From Cellulomonas xiejunii (lineage in GTDB: Bacteria; Actinomycetota; Actinomycetes; Actinomycetales; Cellulomonadaceae): a stretch of 64,000 nt of DNA. The stretch covers positions 248,001-312,000 of the forward strand of contig NZ_CP101987.1 of assembly GCF_024508315.1 (NCBI RefSeq). Direction: 5' to 3'. A program made the position numbers and the translations under genes. The notes under the pieces were generated by a model that had not been told where the DNA came from, made no database searches, and saw only the letters and a program-made list of their open reading frames with translations. Within the stretch, counting starts at the first letter, position 1. Each line of letters begins with the position of its first letter. Below, piece by piece: positions 48,234-59,245 of the stretch.

Positions 48234-48812
48234 CTACTCGCCCGTCGCGCCGTCGACCGCCTCGCGCAGCAGGTCCGCGTGGCCGTTGTGCCGCGCGTAC
48301 TCCTCGATCATGTGGACGAGGATCCAGCGCAGCGTCACGGGCTCACCCGTGCCGTAGTGGCGTCGGCGGGACTCCTGGTCGAGCCCGCCCGCGGCCAGCG
48401 CCGCCGCCAGGGTCTGCTGCGAGCGCGCGACCGCCGCGTCCCACAGGGCGCGCAGCTCCTCCGGGGTGTCCTCGGCGGCGCTGTTCCACTCCCAGTCGCG
48501 GTCCGCCTTCCAGTCGGCCGACGCCCACGGCTCGACGCGCTCGTCGAGCCAGACCTCGGTGAACCAGTTGTCCTCGACCATCGCCAGGTGCTTGAGCAGC
48601 CCACCGAGCGTCATGGTCGTCGGCGGCAGCCGGTGGCGCAGGGCGTCGGCGTCTAGCCCGTCGGTCTTGAGCAGCAGCGTGCGGCGGTGGTAGTCGAGGA
48701 ACCCGAGCAGCGTGCCCGCCTCGTCGGCGCGGTGCGGCGGCTCGGTGCGCTCCGGGGTCAGGCGCTCGGGGGTCGCGATCCGGAGGGCTGGGGTCGTGTC
48801 GACGTCGTCCAC
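48234..48812 (-). CDS. DinB-family (DUF664) protein
   Basis: This 192-residue four-helix protein begins with LLGFLDYHRRTLLLKTDGLDADALRHRLPPTTMTLGGLLKHLAMVEDNWF (in outline) and ends LRWILVHMIEEYARHNGHADLLREAVDG (in outline). The three His positions of the DinB metal site (KHLAMVED, HMIEEYARHNGH) are present. It may be a mycothiol- or bacillithiol-dependent transferase; the substrate is unknown. The GTG at 48812 is the most likely start. It follows the MFS gene in the same direction by 32 bases. Confidence 0.83.
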   Translation of the reverse strand: MDDVDTTPALRIATPERLTPERTEPPHRADEAGTLLGFLDYHRRTLLLKTDGLDADALRHRLPPTTMTLGGLLKHLAMVEDNWFTEVWLDERVEPWASADWKADRDWEWNSAAEDTPEELRALWDAAVARSQQTLAAALAAGGLDQESRRRHYGTGEPVTLRWILVHMIEEYARHNGHADLLREAVDGATGE

Positions 48813-48844
48813 GTGCCCGACCCTGCCAGAACCCTCCGCGCAGG

Positions 48845-50104
48845 TCACGCGCTTTGCGGCGCGCCGGTCGCCGGCTGCGCGTCCGTGTGCGCGACGTGCC
48901 GCAGCTGCCGCCAGATCAGCACGACGAACACCGCGGACCCGACGCCTGCGAACCAGAACGGCGCCGTCACCCCCCACTGCTGCGCGAGCCACCCGCCGAT
49001 CGCGGCGCCCACCACCAGGCCGCCGAACGTCCCGATGAGGTTGACGCTGTTCACGCGTCCCTGCAGCGCGTGCGGCACGGCCCGCTGCCGGATGGTGATC
49101 GACGTCGTCCCCCACACGAACGCGTGGACACCGAACACGAAGAACACCGGCATCGCCACCCACGGGCTCGTGGCCAGGGCCAGCGCCAGGTGCGTGAGCG
49201 TCTCCAGGACCAGGCCCACCCGCATGATCGCGGTGAGGCTGACGCGCACCGTCAGCCACCCGTACGCGGCCACACCGACGAGCCCGCCGAGCGCCTGCGT
49301 GGTCGTCACCAGGCCGAAGCCCACGTCGCCGAGCCCGATCCGCTGCTGCGCGTAGAGCACCAGCACCGACCACGCGGCGCCGAACGTCACGTTGAAGATG
49401 AGGATCGTCAGGACGAGCGTGCGCACGGCCGGGTGGTGCCACGTCCACCGCAGGCCCTCGGCGATGTCGGCGCGGACGGTGGACCGCTCCTGCGTGGCGC
49501 GGCCGTGGGCGGGCAGGACGACGCGGGAGACGAGCACGACGCCGGCCGCCATGAGCACCGCCGCCCCGGCGAACGGCGACCACTGGCCCGCGGCGAACAG
49601 CGCCGCTCCCACCGGCGGGCCCGCCAGCTGGTTGAGGCCGATGAACCCGGCCTGGGTGCGCGCGTTGGCGACCACGAGGTCGTCACGACGCACGACCATG
49701 GGCACGAGCGTGCCGCTCACGTTGTCCGCGAACGTCTCGGCCGTCCCGAGCAGGAACAACGCCGCCAGGATCAGCCAGATCGGTGCGGCCTCGACGGCGA
49801 CGCAGGCCGCCAGCGCGGCGAGCACCACGACGCGCGCGCCGTCCATCGCCATGACCAGCCGCCGCCGGTCGACGCGGTCCGTGACGGCCCCCGCGAACAG
49901 GCCGAACAGCAGCGGTGGCAGCCACCCCAGCAGCGCGGCCAGCGCCACGAGGAACGCGTCGTCGGTGCGCGACGCGACGAGCAGGGGACCGGCGGCCAGC
50001 ACGATCCCGTCGCCGAGGTTCGAGGACCACGACGACGCGAGCAGCCAGCGGAACGGACGTCCGAGGCGCTCGGGCAGCAGGGTCTCGAGCACGCGTGCCG
50101 GCAC
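48845..50104 (-). CDS. MFS transporter (TMS/enterobactin-exporter-like)
   Basis: This 419-residue transporter has about 12 transmembrane helices. The pattern FRWLLASSWSSNLGDGIVLAAGPLLVASRTDDAFLVALAALLGWLPPLLFGLFAGAVTDRVDRRRL (in outline) is typical of the MFS_3 group that includes EntS and macrolide exporters. The motif DRVDRRRL after helix 2 is intact. The GTG at 50104 was chosen because the frame further upstream overlaps a divergent gene. It might export the siderophore, but it lies 35 kb from that operon, so this is speculative. Confidence 0.85.
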   Translation of the reverse strand: MPARVLETLLPERLGRPFRWLLASSWSSNLGDGIVLAAGPLLVASRTDDAFLVALAALLGWLPPLLFGLFAGAVTDRVDRRRLVMAMDGARVVVLAALAACVAVEAAPIWLILAALFLLGTAETFADNVSGTLVPMVVRRDDLVVANARTQAGFIGLNQLAGPPVGAALFAAGQWSPFAGAAVLMAAGVVLVSRVVLPAHGRATQERSTVRADIAEGLRWTWHHPAVRTLVLTILIFNVTFGAAWSVLVLYAQQRIGLGDVGFGLVTTTQALGGLVGVAAYGWLTVRVSLTAIMRVGLVLETLTHLALALATSPWVAMPVFFVFGVHAFVWGTTSITIRQRAVPHALQGRVNSVNLIGTFGGLVVGAAIGGWLAQQWGVTAPFWFAGVGSAVFVVLIWRQLRHVAHTDAQPATGAPQSA

Positions 50105-50180
50105 CGGGACAGGGTAGGTCGCCCGGTGCGTCGGCCCAGCAGGCCTTCCGGCCCCCGGGCGTCCCTGCCAGACTCCCGGC

Positions 50181-50810
50181 ATGACCCGTGACGACGCCTT
50201 CCTGCTGGCCGCCGACGCGGTCCTCGCCCTCGTCCAGCAGCCCGACGTGGCGGTCCGGTGGTCCGGGCCGAGCGCGCTGCCTGGCCTGGGCGTCGGCGGG
50301 CTGGCCGTCCACCTGGGCAACCAGGTGCTGCGCGCCGCCCAGGCCGTCACCAGCGACCCCGGGGACCTGCCCGTCCTGGCCGACGCCGACGAGCACTACG
50401 CCCGGTCGGCGTGGCCGACGGCCGCGCCGGAGGACCCCGTCAACGACCGCAGCGGCGACGAGACGGCCGCGCTCGACGGCCCGGGGGCGCTGCACGAGCG
50501 CATCACCGCCCACCGCGACGCGTTCCGGGACGCCGTGGCCAGCGGCGCGGCGCGTGACGTCGTGCCCGTGTCGTGGGCGGGCTGGGCGCTGCGCCGCGAG
50601 GACTTCCTGCTCACCCGCATGGTCGAGGTCGTCGTGCACGCCGACGACCTGGCGGCCAGCGTCGGGCTCGACACCCCCACGTTCCCCGACGAGGTCTTCG
50701 ACCCCGTGCGCGACCTGCTCGTGCGCCTGGCGGTCGCCCGGCACGGGCAGTCGCGGGTCGTCGCCGCCCTGACGCGACGCGAGCGCGCCGAGCCGATCCA
50801 CGCGTTCTGA
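50181..50810 (+). CDS. Maleylpyruvate-isomerase N-terminal-like protein
   Basis: This 209-residue protein has the DinB-like MDMPI_N fold: an N-terminal helix DDAFLLAADAVLALV, a GLAVHLGNQVLRAAQAV helix carrying the metal-site His, and LTRMVEVVVHADDLAASVG near residues 147-165, with the second His and Asp. Related actinobacterial enzymes use mycothiol. No catechol or gentisate genes are near, so the actual reaction is unknown. The ATG at 50181 begins the domain immediately. It lies three bases before the next gene and is probably co-transcribed with it. Confidence 0.8.
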   Translation: MTRDDAFLLAADAVLALVQQPDVAVRWSGPSALPGLGVGGLAVHLGNQVLRAAQAVTSDPGDLPVLADADEHYARSAWPTAAPEDPVNDRSGDETAALDGPGALHERITAHRDAFRDAVASGAARDVVPVSWAGWALRREDFLLTRMVEVVVHADDLAASVGLDTPTFPDEVFDPVRDLLVRLAVARHGQSRVVAALTRRERAEPIHAF

Positions 50811-50813
50811 GCG

Positions 50814-51701
50814 GTGAGCACCCCGGCCGGTTCCGGCGCGCGCTTCCCGCACGACGAGACGTACGGACCGCGGGCGGCCGCGACGATGCTCGCGCGGCAC
50901 CTGCCGGCGGACGCCGTGGACCAGTGGCTCGCCTGGGCGCTGCCGGCGCTCCGCCTGGTCCCGGCCGCGCCGCACGACGAGGTCGTGGCGCGCCTCGGCG
51001 GTGATCCCGACCTGCCCGACGGGGTCCCCTGGCCGGTGTGGGAGGGGCACGGGCCGCTCGGCTACGTCGGTGAGCTGGACTGCGCGGCGCTCGCGGGCGC
51101 GGGCGTGGCGGTCCCGGCGTCGGGGCGGCTGCTGTTCTTCTTCTTCGACGGCTCGTACGACGACTTCGAGGGCGTCGTCAGCATCTTCGACCCCGGGTCG
51201 GCGGCCGGTTCGCGGGTCCTGCACGTGCCCCAGGGCGTGGCGGCACAGCGGCGGAGCCCGCCCGACGAGCGGGTGCCGCGGCTGCGCGAGGTGCGCTGCA
51301 CGGCGCGTCGTGTCCTGACGTTCCCGTGCCGGGAGCTGCCGGTGGTCGAGGAGGCGCTCGAGCGGCTGGCCGGCCTGTCGCAGGACGACCGGTCGGCGGT
51401 CGACGCGCTCACCGACGCGCTGCTGGACTGGCCGGCTGAGCCGCGCCACCAGGTCGGCGGCCACGCGCACGCCGCTCAGGGCCCGGTCGAGCACGACGTC
51501 GCCGAGGGTGCGTTGCGCGCGGCCGGCGCCGCCGACCCCGACCGCGAGGCGATCGTGTCCGAGGTGACACGCTGGTCGCTGCTGCTGCAGCTCGACACGG
51601 ACGACGCCCTGGGGGCGATGTGGGACGACTGCGGAACCCTCGCGTGGTTCACGCGCGACGGCGACCCGACGGTCCACGGGTTCGCCTGGCAGTCGGCCTG
51701 A
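50814..51701 (+). CDS. DUF1963 (YwqG-like) protein
   Basis: This 295-residue protein has the DUF1963 pattern: RLGGDPDLPDGVPWPVWEGHGPLGYVGELDCAAL (in outline), GRLLFFFFDGSYDDFEG, and the C-terminal SLLLQLDTDDALGAMWDDCGTLAWFTRDGD (in outline). The family is of unknown function; in Bacillus the member YwqG sits in a polymorphic-toxin locus. No toxin gene is present here. The GTG start follows the preceding stop by three bases. Confidence 0.85.
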   Translation: MSTPAGSGARFPHDETYGPRAAATMLARHLPADAVDQWLAWALPALRLVPAAPHDEVVARLGGDPDLPDGVPWPVWEGHGPLGYVGELDCAALAGAGVAVPASGRLLFFFFDGSYDDFEGVVSIFDPGSAAGSRVLHVPQGVAAQRRSPPDERVPRLREVRCTARRVLTFPCRELPVVEEALERLAGLSQDDRSAVDALTDALLDWPAEPRHQVGGHAHAAQGPVEHDVAEGALRAAGAADPDREAIVSEVTRWSLLLQLDTDDALGAMWDDCGTLAWFTRDGDPTVHGFAWQSA

Positions 51702-51833
51702 GCTGCGCGCCACGCCGGCCGTCGCCGGCGCGCAGGCCCGGGATGCGCCGATTGGTCTTGTCCCGCGCGTCCTGGCGGCCCTAGGTTCGCGCCTGCGGCG
51801 GGGGACGTCGGGCGGCAGGCAGGGGCGAAGACG

Positions 51834-53767
51834 GTGACGAGCACGACGGACAGCGGTGCGGGCACGGACGCGGGCACGGACGCGGGCACGGACGCGGACG
51901 CCGTGCGTCCCACGCTGCGAGGGCTCGGGCGGCGGTGGCGGCAACGCCGCGAGGCCGCCGCGCACCTGCGCCGCCTGCTGCCGTACGCCCGCCCGGGGCT
52001 GGTGGCCCTCACCCTGGCGGTGCACGTCGTCGCCGGCGCGGCGCCCGTCGCGTTCATGGCGGGGACGGGCTTCGCGCTGCAGCGTGTGGTGACCGGCGAG
52101 CCCGCGACGGGGTGGCTCGCGGTGGCGCTGGTGGCGTTCGTCGTGCAGCAGCTGCTGGCGCCGGTGCAGCTCGTGCTGTCGCGCAAGGTGCAGCGCCGCG
52201 TCGACGCCGCCTGCATCGAGCGCCTGACGTCGTTCGCGTTCCACGGCGCCACGCTCGCGGGCCTCGAGCGGCCGGACGTCGCGGACCGGCTCGCGCAGGC
52301 GGAGGAGGCGTTCGAGCAGTGGACGCTCACGCCGGGCGCCGCGCTGGAGGGGGCGCTCGCGCTGACCGCCCGCTACACGCAGCTCGTCGGGGCGGTCGCG
52401 CTGCTCGCCGTGGTCGTCGGGCCGGGTGCGGCCGCCGCAGCGCTGGCGGTGGCGCTCGTGGCGCGCGTCGGGCAGACCGAGGGGTTCTTCCGCTGGGGCC
52501 GGCTCATCCGCTCGTTCGGGCCGCTGCGCCGCCGCGTCACGTACGTGCGGGAGCTGGCGACGGGCACGCGGGCGGCCAAGGAGATCCGCACGCTGGGGCT
52601 CGTCGGGTGGCTGGAGGACCGGTACGTCGCGGAGAACCGTGCCGTGCTGGAGCCGACGTGGCGGTGGCGCCGGGAGGTCTACGGGGCGCCGTTCGTCGTC
52701 TACGCGCTGGTGGCGGCCGTGGGGTCGGTGGTCGCGCTGCTGCTCGTGGCACGCTCCGGGGCGGACGTGGCGGCCGTGAGCATCGCGGTCCAGGCCGTCG
52801 CGCTGTGCGGACGGTTCGGCGTGATCTTCCCGGAGTCCGACGTCAAGCTCGTCTACGGGCGCAGCGCCTGGGAGGCGATGCTCGAGCTCGAGGACGCCGC
52901 CCGCCGCACGGGGGCACCCGCCCGGGCCGACGGCGCCGTCCTGCGTCCCGCGCGCGAGATCGCGCTGCGGGACGTGCGGTTCGGGTACACCCCCGACCGG
53001 CCGGTGCTCGACGGTCTCGACCTGGAGCTGCGCGTCGGCACGTCGACCGCACTGGTCGGCGTCAACGGCGCCGGCAAGACGACCCTCGTCAAGGTCCTCA
53101 CCGGCATGTACACCCCCGGCGCGGGGTCCGTGCTCGTCGACGGCACGGACCTGCGCGGGCTCGACCCCGACGCCTGGCAGCGCACCTTCGCCGCCACGTT
53201 CCAGGACTTCCTGCGGTACGAGCTGACGCTGCGCGAGAACGTGGCGATGGGCGCGATCGCGCACGTCGACGACGACGAGGGCGTGGCGGCCGAGCTGCGG
53301 CGGGTCGGCCTCGGTGACTGGCTCGACGGCCTGCCGCAGGGCCTGGACACGCCCCTGACGCGCGCGGTCCCCGGCGGGCGGGACCTCTCGGGCGGGCAGT
53401 GGCAGCGCGTCGCCCTGGCGCGCTCGCTGTTCGCGGTGCGGCACGGCGCGGGGGTCCTGGTGCTCGACGAGCCGACGGCGCAGCTCGACGCGCGCGGCGA
53501 GGCGGAGTTCTACGACACGTTCCTCGACCTCACGCGCGGCGTCACGAGCCTGGTGATCTCGCACCGGTTCTCCACCGTGCGCCGGGCCGACCGGATCGTC
53601 GTCCTGGACGGCGGCCGCGTCACCGAGGCCGGGACGCACGACGAGCTCGTCGCCCTGGGCGGCGAGTACGCGCGGATGTTCGAGGTGCAGGCGCGCCGGT
53701 TCACGGACGGGTCGCCCCCTGCGGGCCCGGCCGCCGGGCACGCCGACGACGACGTGGAGGTGGCACC

Positions 53768-53771
<4 letters not shown>
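51834..53771 (+). CDS. ABC exporter half-transporter 1
   Basis: This 645-residue protein has an N-terminal membrane domain with about six helices (residues 50-320) and an ATPase domain with Walker A VGVNGAGKTTL near 405-415, signature LSGGQWQRVALARSL near 518-532, Walker B VLVLDEPTAQLD and the His switch SHRFSTV. The first 22 residues contain three AGTD units from a 12-base repeat. With the next gene it forms a heterodimeric exporter of unknown substrate. The start is GTG at 51834. Confidence 0.87.
51858..51893 (+). repeat. 12-base tandem repeat at an ABC exporter N-terminus
   Basis: GCGGGCACGGAC occurs three times in succession (51858-51869, 51870-51881, 51882-51893), in frame, coding AGTD units in the disordered N-terminus. 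Confidence 0.85.
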
Positions 53772-55555
<1,784 letters not shown>

Positions 55556-55589
55556 GGCGGTCCTGGCCGTGAGGTGATGTGGCGCGACG

Positions 55590-56081
55590 TCAGGTGGCGT
55601 CGGGTGTCGCGTCGCGCGGCTCGCGCAGCCGCGCCATGTACATCCCCGGCGTCGTGGCCGAGAACCCGAAGCGCTCGTACAGCCCGTGCGCGTCGGCCGT
55701 GGCCAGCGCCACGCGCGGCAGGCCCATCGCGTCGAGGTGCGCCACGACGCCCGCCACCAGCGCCGTGCCGACGCCGTTGCCGCGCTCGGCCTCGTCGACG
55801 AACACGTCGCACAGCCACGCGAACGTCGCGCCGTCGGTGACGACGCGCGCGAACGCCGCCTGCCGGCCGGACGCCCGCTCGAGGACGCCGAAGCACAGGG
55901 ACGCGTCGATCGCGGCGTCCTGCACGTCGGCCGCGCGGCCGCGGGCCCAGTAGGAGCGCTCGGACAGCCAGCGGTGCACGGTCGGCCGGTCGACGTCGGC
56001 ACGATCGGCCGTGAACCGGTAGCGGGAGGTGTCCAGGCCGGGGGGCTGCGCGGAGCCCTGCGCCGTCTCGTCCGCCGTCAC
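55590..56081 (-). CDS. GNAT acetyltransferase
   Basis: This 163-residue protein has a GNAT fold with VFVDEAERGNGVGTALVAGVVAHLDAMGLPRVALATADAHGLYERFGF (in outline). The acetyl-CoA loop is AERGNGVG and the C-terminal LYERFGF motif is intact. It matches the group annotated as acetyltransferases with an N-terminal WLSERSYWARGR helix. Substrate unknown. The start is GTG at 56081; no strong ribosome site is seen. It is convergent with the ABC exporter. Confidence 0.85.
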   Translation of the reverse strand: MTADETAQGSAQPPGLDTSRYRFTADRADVDRPTVHRWLSERSYWARGRAADVQDAAIDASLCFGVLERASGRQAAFARVVTDGATFAWLCDVFVDEAERGNGVGTALVAGVVAHLDAMGLPRVALATADAHGLYERFGFSATTPGMYMARLREPRDATPDAT

Positions 56082-56150
56082 GGGCGCGAGGCTACCGGCG
56101 GCCCCGGCACCGGTCGAGGGGTGGCGTGAGCGCGCCGGCAGCCGTGGACG

Positions 56151-56357
56151 TCACGGCGTGGCGGTGAGCACGCCGGGCAGGTCGTCGAACCTCGCTCGCG
56201 GGTCGAGCGAGACCACGGCACGTCCGTGCTCGGCGGCGTGCGCCGCGATGGTCACGTCGTGCGCTCCGCGGGGGGTGCCCGTACGGCGGACGTGTGCCAG
56301 GAGCCGCGCGTGCTCGGCTGCGGTGCGCGCCGTGTAGTCGGTGGGTCGGCCCGTCAC
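56151..56357 (-). pseudogene. C-terminal fragment of a PIN-domain protein
   Basis: This 68-residue frame reads TARTAAEHARLLAHVRR, then GTPRGAHDVTIAAHAAEHGRAVVSLDPRARFDDLPGV. That matches the last third of VapC-type PIN proteins (G-x3-HD-x-x-IAA-x-A-x4-x-VV-x3-x-RFDDLPGV). The first two catalytic acidic residues and about 65 N-terminal residues are missing, so it cannot be an active toxin. A GTG overlaps the stop of the GGDEF-EAL gene (GTGA), so it may still be translated. No antitoxin gene is adjacent. Confidence 0.6.
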
Positions 56358-58189
56358 CCGCCCGACGCCGCCGGCGGGACCGCGTCGTCCGTCCGCCACG
56401 ACCTCGCCGCGAGCTCCGCCACGGGCATCGGGCCGCCGTAGTGGTAGCCCTGCGCCGCGGGGCAGCCGAGGTCCGCGAGCAGCCGCGCCTGCTCGGCGGT
56501 CTCGACGCCCTCGGCGATCACGAGCATGTCGAGCTCCGCGCACAGGTCGAGCAGCGCGCGGACCATCCCGGTGCGCCGGGCCGACGTCGTCAGCGACGTC
56601 AGGAACTGCCGGTCGAGCTTGAGGAAGTCGGCCGGCAGCTCGTCGAGACGGCTGAGGGACGAGAACCCGGTGCCGAAGTCGTCGATCGCCACGCGCACGC
56701 CGTCCTCCCGCAGGGCGCGCAGGGCGCGCAGCGCCGCCGGCCCGGACGCCTCCACGACGCTCTCGGTGACCTCCAGGACGAACTGCGTCCGCGGCCAGCC
56801 GGCCGCATCCAGCCCGGCCAGCACACGGTCGGCGTAGCGCTGCCCCACCAGCTCGCGCCCCGAGACGTTGACGCCCAGGGTCACCGGCCGCCCCCACGCC
56901 TCCTGCAGCACGTGGGCGTCCGCGCACGCGCGCCGCAGGACCGTGGCGCCGAGCAGGTCGATCACGCCCCCGTCCTCCGCGGCGGCCACGAACTCCAGCG
57001 GCTCCACGGGGCCGAGGCGCGGGTGGTCCCAGCGCGCCAGCGCCTCGACGGCGACCACGCTGCGCTCCGTGAGCGACACGATCGGCTGCAGCTCGACCCG
57101 CACCTCGTCGGCCGCCAGGGCGCGCGCGAGGTCGTCGACGAGCCGGCTGCGGCGCCGCTCGGCCAGCACCGTGCGGCCCCGCCCGGCCGCCTTGGCGGCG
57201 TACAGGGCGGCGTCGGTGCGGCGCAGCACCTGGGCCACCGTCTCGCCCTCGACGTGCTCGGCGACCCCGCACGAGACCGCCGCCGGCGCGGCGGCGCACA
57301 GCTGGTCCGCCACGGCGAGCGCCTGCGGCCCGGTCGCCCCGGGCAGCAGCACCGCGAACTCGTCGCCGCCCCGCCGTCCCAGCACCATGCCGGGCACGTC
57401 GAGCGCACGCCACGCGTCCGCGGTCTCCCGCAGCAGCTCGTCACCCGCCGCGTGCCCGCGCTCGTCGTTGACGAGCTTGAAGTGGTCGATGTCGACGAGC
57501 GCGAGGGACAGCGGCTGGGCGCGGCGCTCACGGCGCTCGACGGCGTGCTCGAGCGCGGCGTCCCAGGCGCGCCGGTCGGCCAGGCCCGTGAGGGCGTCGA
57601 CCCCCGCGGTCGACGCGTGCCGGGCGAGCACGCCGACCACCCACGCGACCCCCACCCACAGCACCACCAGCGCCGCGCAGACCAGCGCAGGCACGCGGTG
57701 CACCGCCAGCAACGGGACGACCTGGCACGCACCGGCGACCGTGACCAGGACCCACGCGTCCCCCCGCCGCAGGAAGAGCATCGACTCGATCGCGACGAGC
57801 ATGGCCATCGCCGCGGACGCCATCGCGAGCGCGAGGGTGGGGGACCTCGCCGTCCCGACGCCCAGCACGGCGGCACCGACGAGCACGGTGGCCGCGATGC
57901 CCCGCGCCGGGATCCGTGGCCCGAGGGCGAGCAGCACCGGTCCGGTCGCCACGGCAGCGAGCGCGAGCACCAGGAACGGGACGCCGTCGGTGCCCACGAC
58001 GCGCATGACGTCGAGCGAGAGCAGGGTCGCGGCGACCCCGCCGACGGTGAACAGGACTGCGGTGGTGCGCACCAGGACGTCGGACGTGCCGGTGCGCGTC
58101 GACGTTGCCACCTTGCCCACCTTCGGGGGCGACGCGCCGTTCGTCCAGGTGTGGGGTGCTCCGTCAGCCTCGGGCGGGCGGAGGATCAC
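56354..58189 (-). CDS. Membrane GGDEF-EAL cyclic-di-GMP protein
   Basis: This 611-residue protein has six to seven N-terminal helices (about residues 40-190), a diguanylate cyclase domain with RRGGDEFAVLLPG (GGDEF at 274-278), and a phosphodiesterase domain with EAL at 382-384 in VEALARW, DDFGTGFSSLSRL and VIAEGVETAEQA. Both active sites look complete. No inhibitory RxxD site lies five residues before GGDEF. The GTG at 58189 gives the longest reading; a GTG at 58111 with a better ribosome site is possible. It would make or degrade cyclic di-GMP in response to a membrane signal. Confidence 0.88.
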   Translation of the reverse strand: MILRPPEADGAPHTWTNGASPPKVGKVATSTRTGTSDVLVRTTAVLFTVGGVAATLLSLDVMRVVGTDGVPFLVLALAAVATGPVLLALGPRIPARGIAATVLVGAAVLGVGTARSPTLALAMASAAMAMLVAIESMLFLRRGDAWVLVTVAGACQVVPLLAVHRVPALVCAALVVLWVGVAWVVGVLARHASTAGVDALTGLADRRAWDAALEHAVERRERRAQPLSLALVDIDHFKLVNDERGHAAGDELLRETADAWRALDVPGMVLGRRGGDEFAVLLPGATGPQALAVADQLCAAAPAAVSCGVAEHVEGETVAQVLRRTDAALYAAKAAGRGRTVLAERRRSRLVDDLARALAADEVRVELQPIVSLTERSVVAVEALARWDHPRLGPVEPLEFVAAAEDGGVIDLLGATVLRRACADAHVLQEAWGRPVTLGVNVSGRELVGQRYADRVLAGLDAAGWPRTQFVLEVTESVVEASGPAALRALRALREDGVRVAIDDFGTGFSSLSRLDELPADFLKLDRQFLTSLTTSARRTGMVRALLDLCAELDMLVIAEGVETAEQARLLADLGCPAAQGYHYGGPMPVAELAARSWRTDDAVPPAASGG

Positions 58190-58223
58190 CCGCTCGTCAC
58201 CCTGCCGGGCGACGAGCGGCGGG

Positions 58224-59045
58224 TCAGCGGCGGAAGCCGCCCTCGGTGGACAGGACCTGGCCGACGACCCAGCGGCCGGCGTCGGAGACGAGCCACTCGA
58301 TGAGGCGCGCGGGGTCGTCGGGCTCGCCGAACCGGCCGCCGGGGAAGTGCGCGACGATCGCGGCCAGCTCCTCAGGGGAGCGCGCCTGCGCGTCGACGTC
58401 GAGGTAGCCCGTGTTGACGGGCCCGGGGTTGACGGTGTTCAGCAGGATGCCGCGGTCGGCGAGGTCGTGCGCGACCGAGGCGGTCACGCCCGCGAGCGCC
58501 GCCTTCGACGCCGCGTACGCGATCTCGTGCGGCATCGCACCGTGCACCTGCCCCGACGTCATCCACACGACGCGTCCGCCGGGACGTCCGTCGTGCTGCG
58601 CCGCGAACGCCTTGGTCGCCAGGAGCGTCGAGCGGGTGTTGACGGCCCAGTGGGCGTCGAGCGTCTCGGCGGTCTGCTCCGCCAGCGTGCCGTCACCGCC
58701 GCTGCGTGCGTGGTTGGCGACGAGCACGTCGAGGTGACCGAGCGCGTCGACGGCGCGTGCGACGAGCTCCTCGCCACCCGTGGGCGCCGCGAGGTCCAGG
58801 CTCGTCGCGGCGAGGCGGGCGCCCGGGACGAGCTCGGCCTCGAGCGCCGCGAGCACCGCCGGCACGTCGTCGCCGCCCCAGGGCTGCTCCGCGTCGTGCG
58901 GGGCCCAGTGCTGGACGAACACGTTGGCGCCCGCACGGGCCAGCCGGGAGGCGACCGCGAAGCCGATGCCGCGCCGTCGGCTCACGCCGGTCACGACGGC
59001 GGTCCGTCCTCGCAGGTCCTCGCTCACTCGCAGGTCCTCGCTCAT
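58224..59045 (-). CDS. SDR-family oxidoreductase
   Basis: This 273-residue short-chain dehydrogenase has TAVVTGVSRRRGIGFAVA (TGxxxxxGIG cofactor motif), VANHARSGG in place of the usual NNAG, a catalytic SGQ..Y..SK layout (MTSGQVHGAMPHEIAYAASKAAL, in outline), and a final WVVGQVLSTEGGFRR. The Ser, Tyr and Lys triad is present. Substrate unknown; it looks like the actinobacterial FabG-like SDRs. The ATG at 59043-59045 begins an 18-base duplication, so the N-terminus reads SEDLRVSEDLR. Confidence 0.85.
   Translation of the reverse strand: MSEDLRVSEDLRGRTAVVTGVSRRRGIGFAVASRLARAGANVFVQHWAPHDAEQPWGGDDVPAVLAALEAELVPGARLAATSLDLAAPTGGEELVARAVDALGHLDVLVANHARSGGDGTLAEQTAETLDAHWAVNTRSTLLATKAFAAQHDGRPGGRVVWMTSGQVHGAMPHEIAYAASKAALAGVTASVAHDLADRGILLNTVNPGPVNTGYLDVDAQARSPEELAAIVAHFPGGRFGEPDDPARLIEWLVSDAGRWVVGQVLSTEGGFRR
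59010..59045 (-). repeat. 18-base tandem duplication covering the SDR start codon
   Basis: Two units (59010-59027 and 59028-59045) differ at one base, the first letter of the start codon: ATGAGCGAGGACCTGCGA and GTGAGCGAGGACCTGCGA on the coding strand. Each unit begins with a usable start codon in frame. Confidence 0.85.
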
Positions 59046-59245
59046 GAGCGGCGACGCTAGACGGTCGGTCCGCCCCGGCGCACCCCGAATCCGCGTCGGC
59101 GCCTGCGGCCGCGGAACGCGCCGCGAATCGGGCACCCTTGCCCTCGCCCGCCCCGTAGGGTGTGCTCCGGCACGGACGTCGGGGGGCGAACCGTGCCGCC
59201 CGTGACGTGCGACGGTTCCTCCTGCTCCCCGCGGAAGGATGGGTC

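Noticed and set aside
59046-59245. Possible fluoride riboswitch before the usp-crcB-crcB operon
   Set aside because: The conserved fluoride aptamer core was not found by eye, and no suitable pseudoknot was seen.
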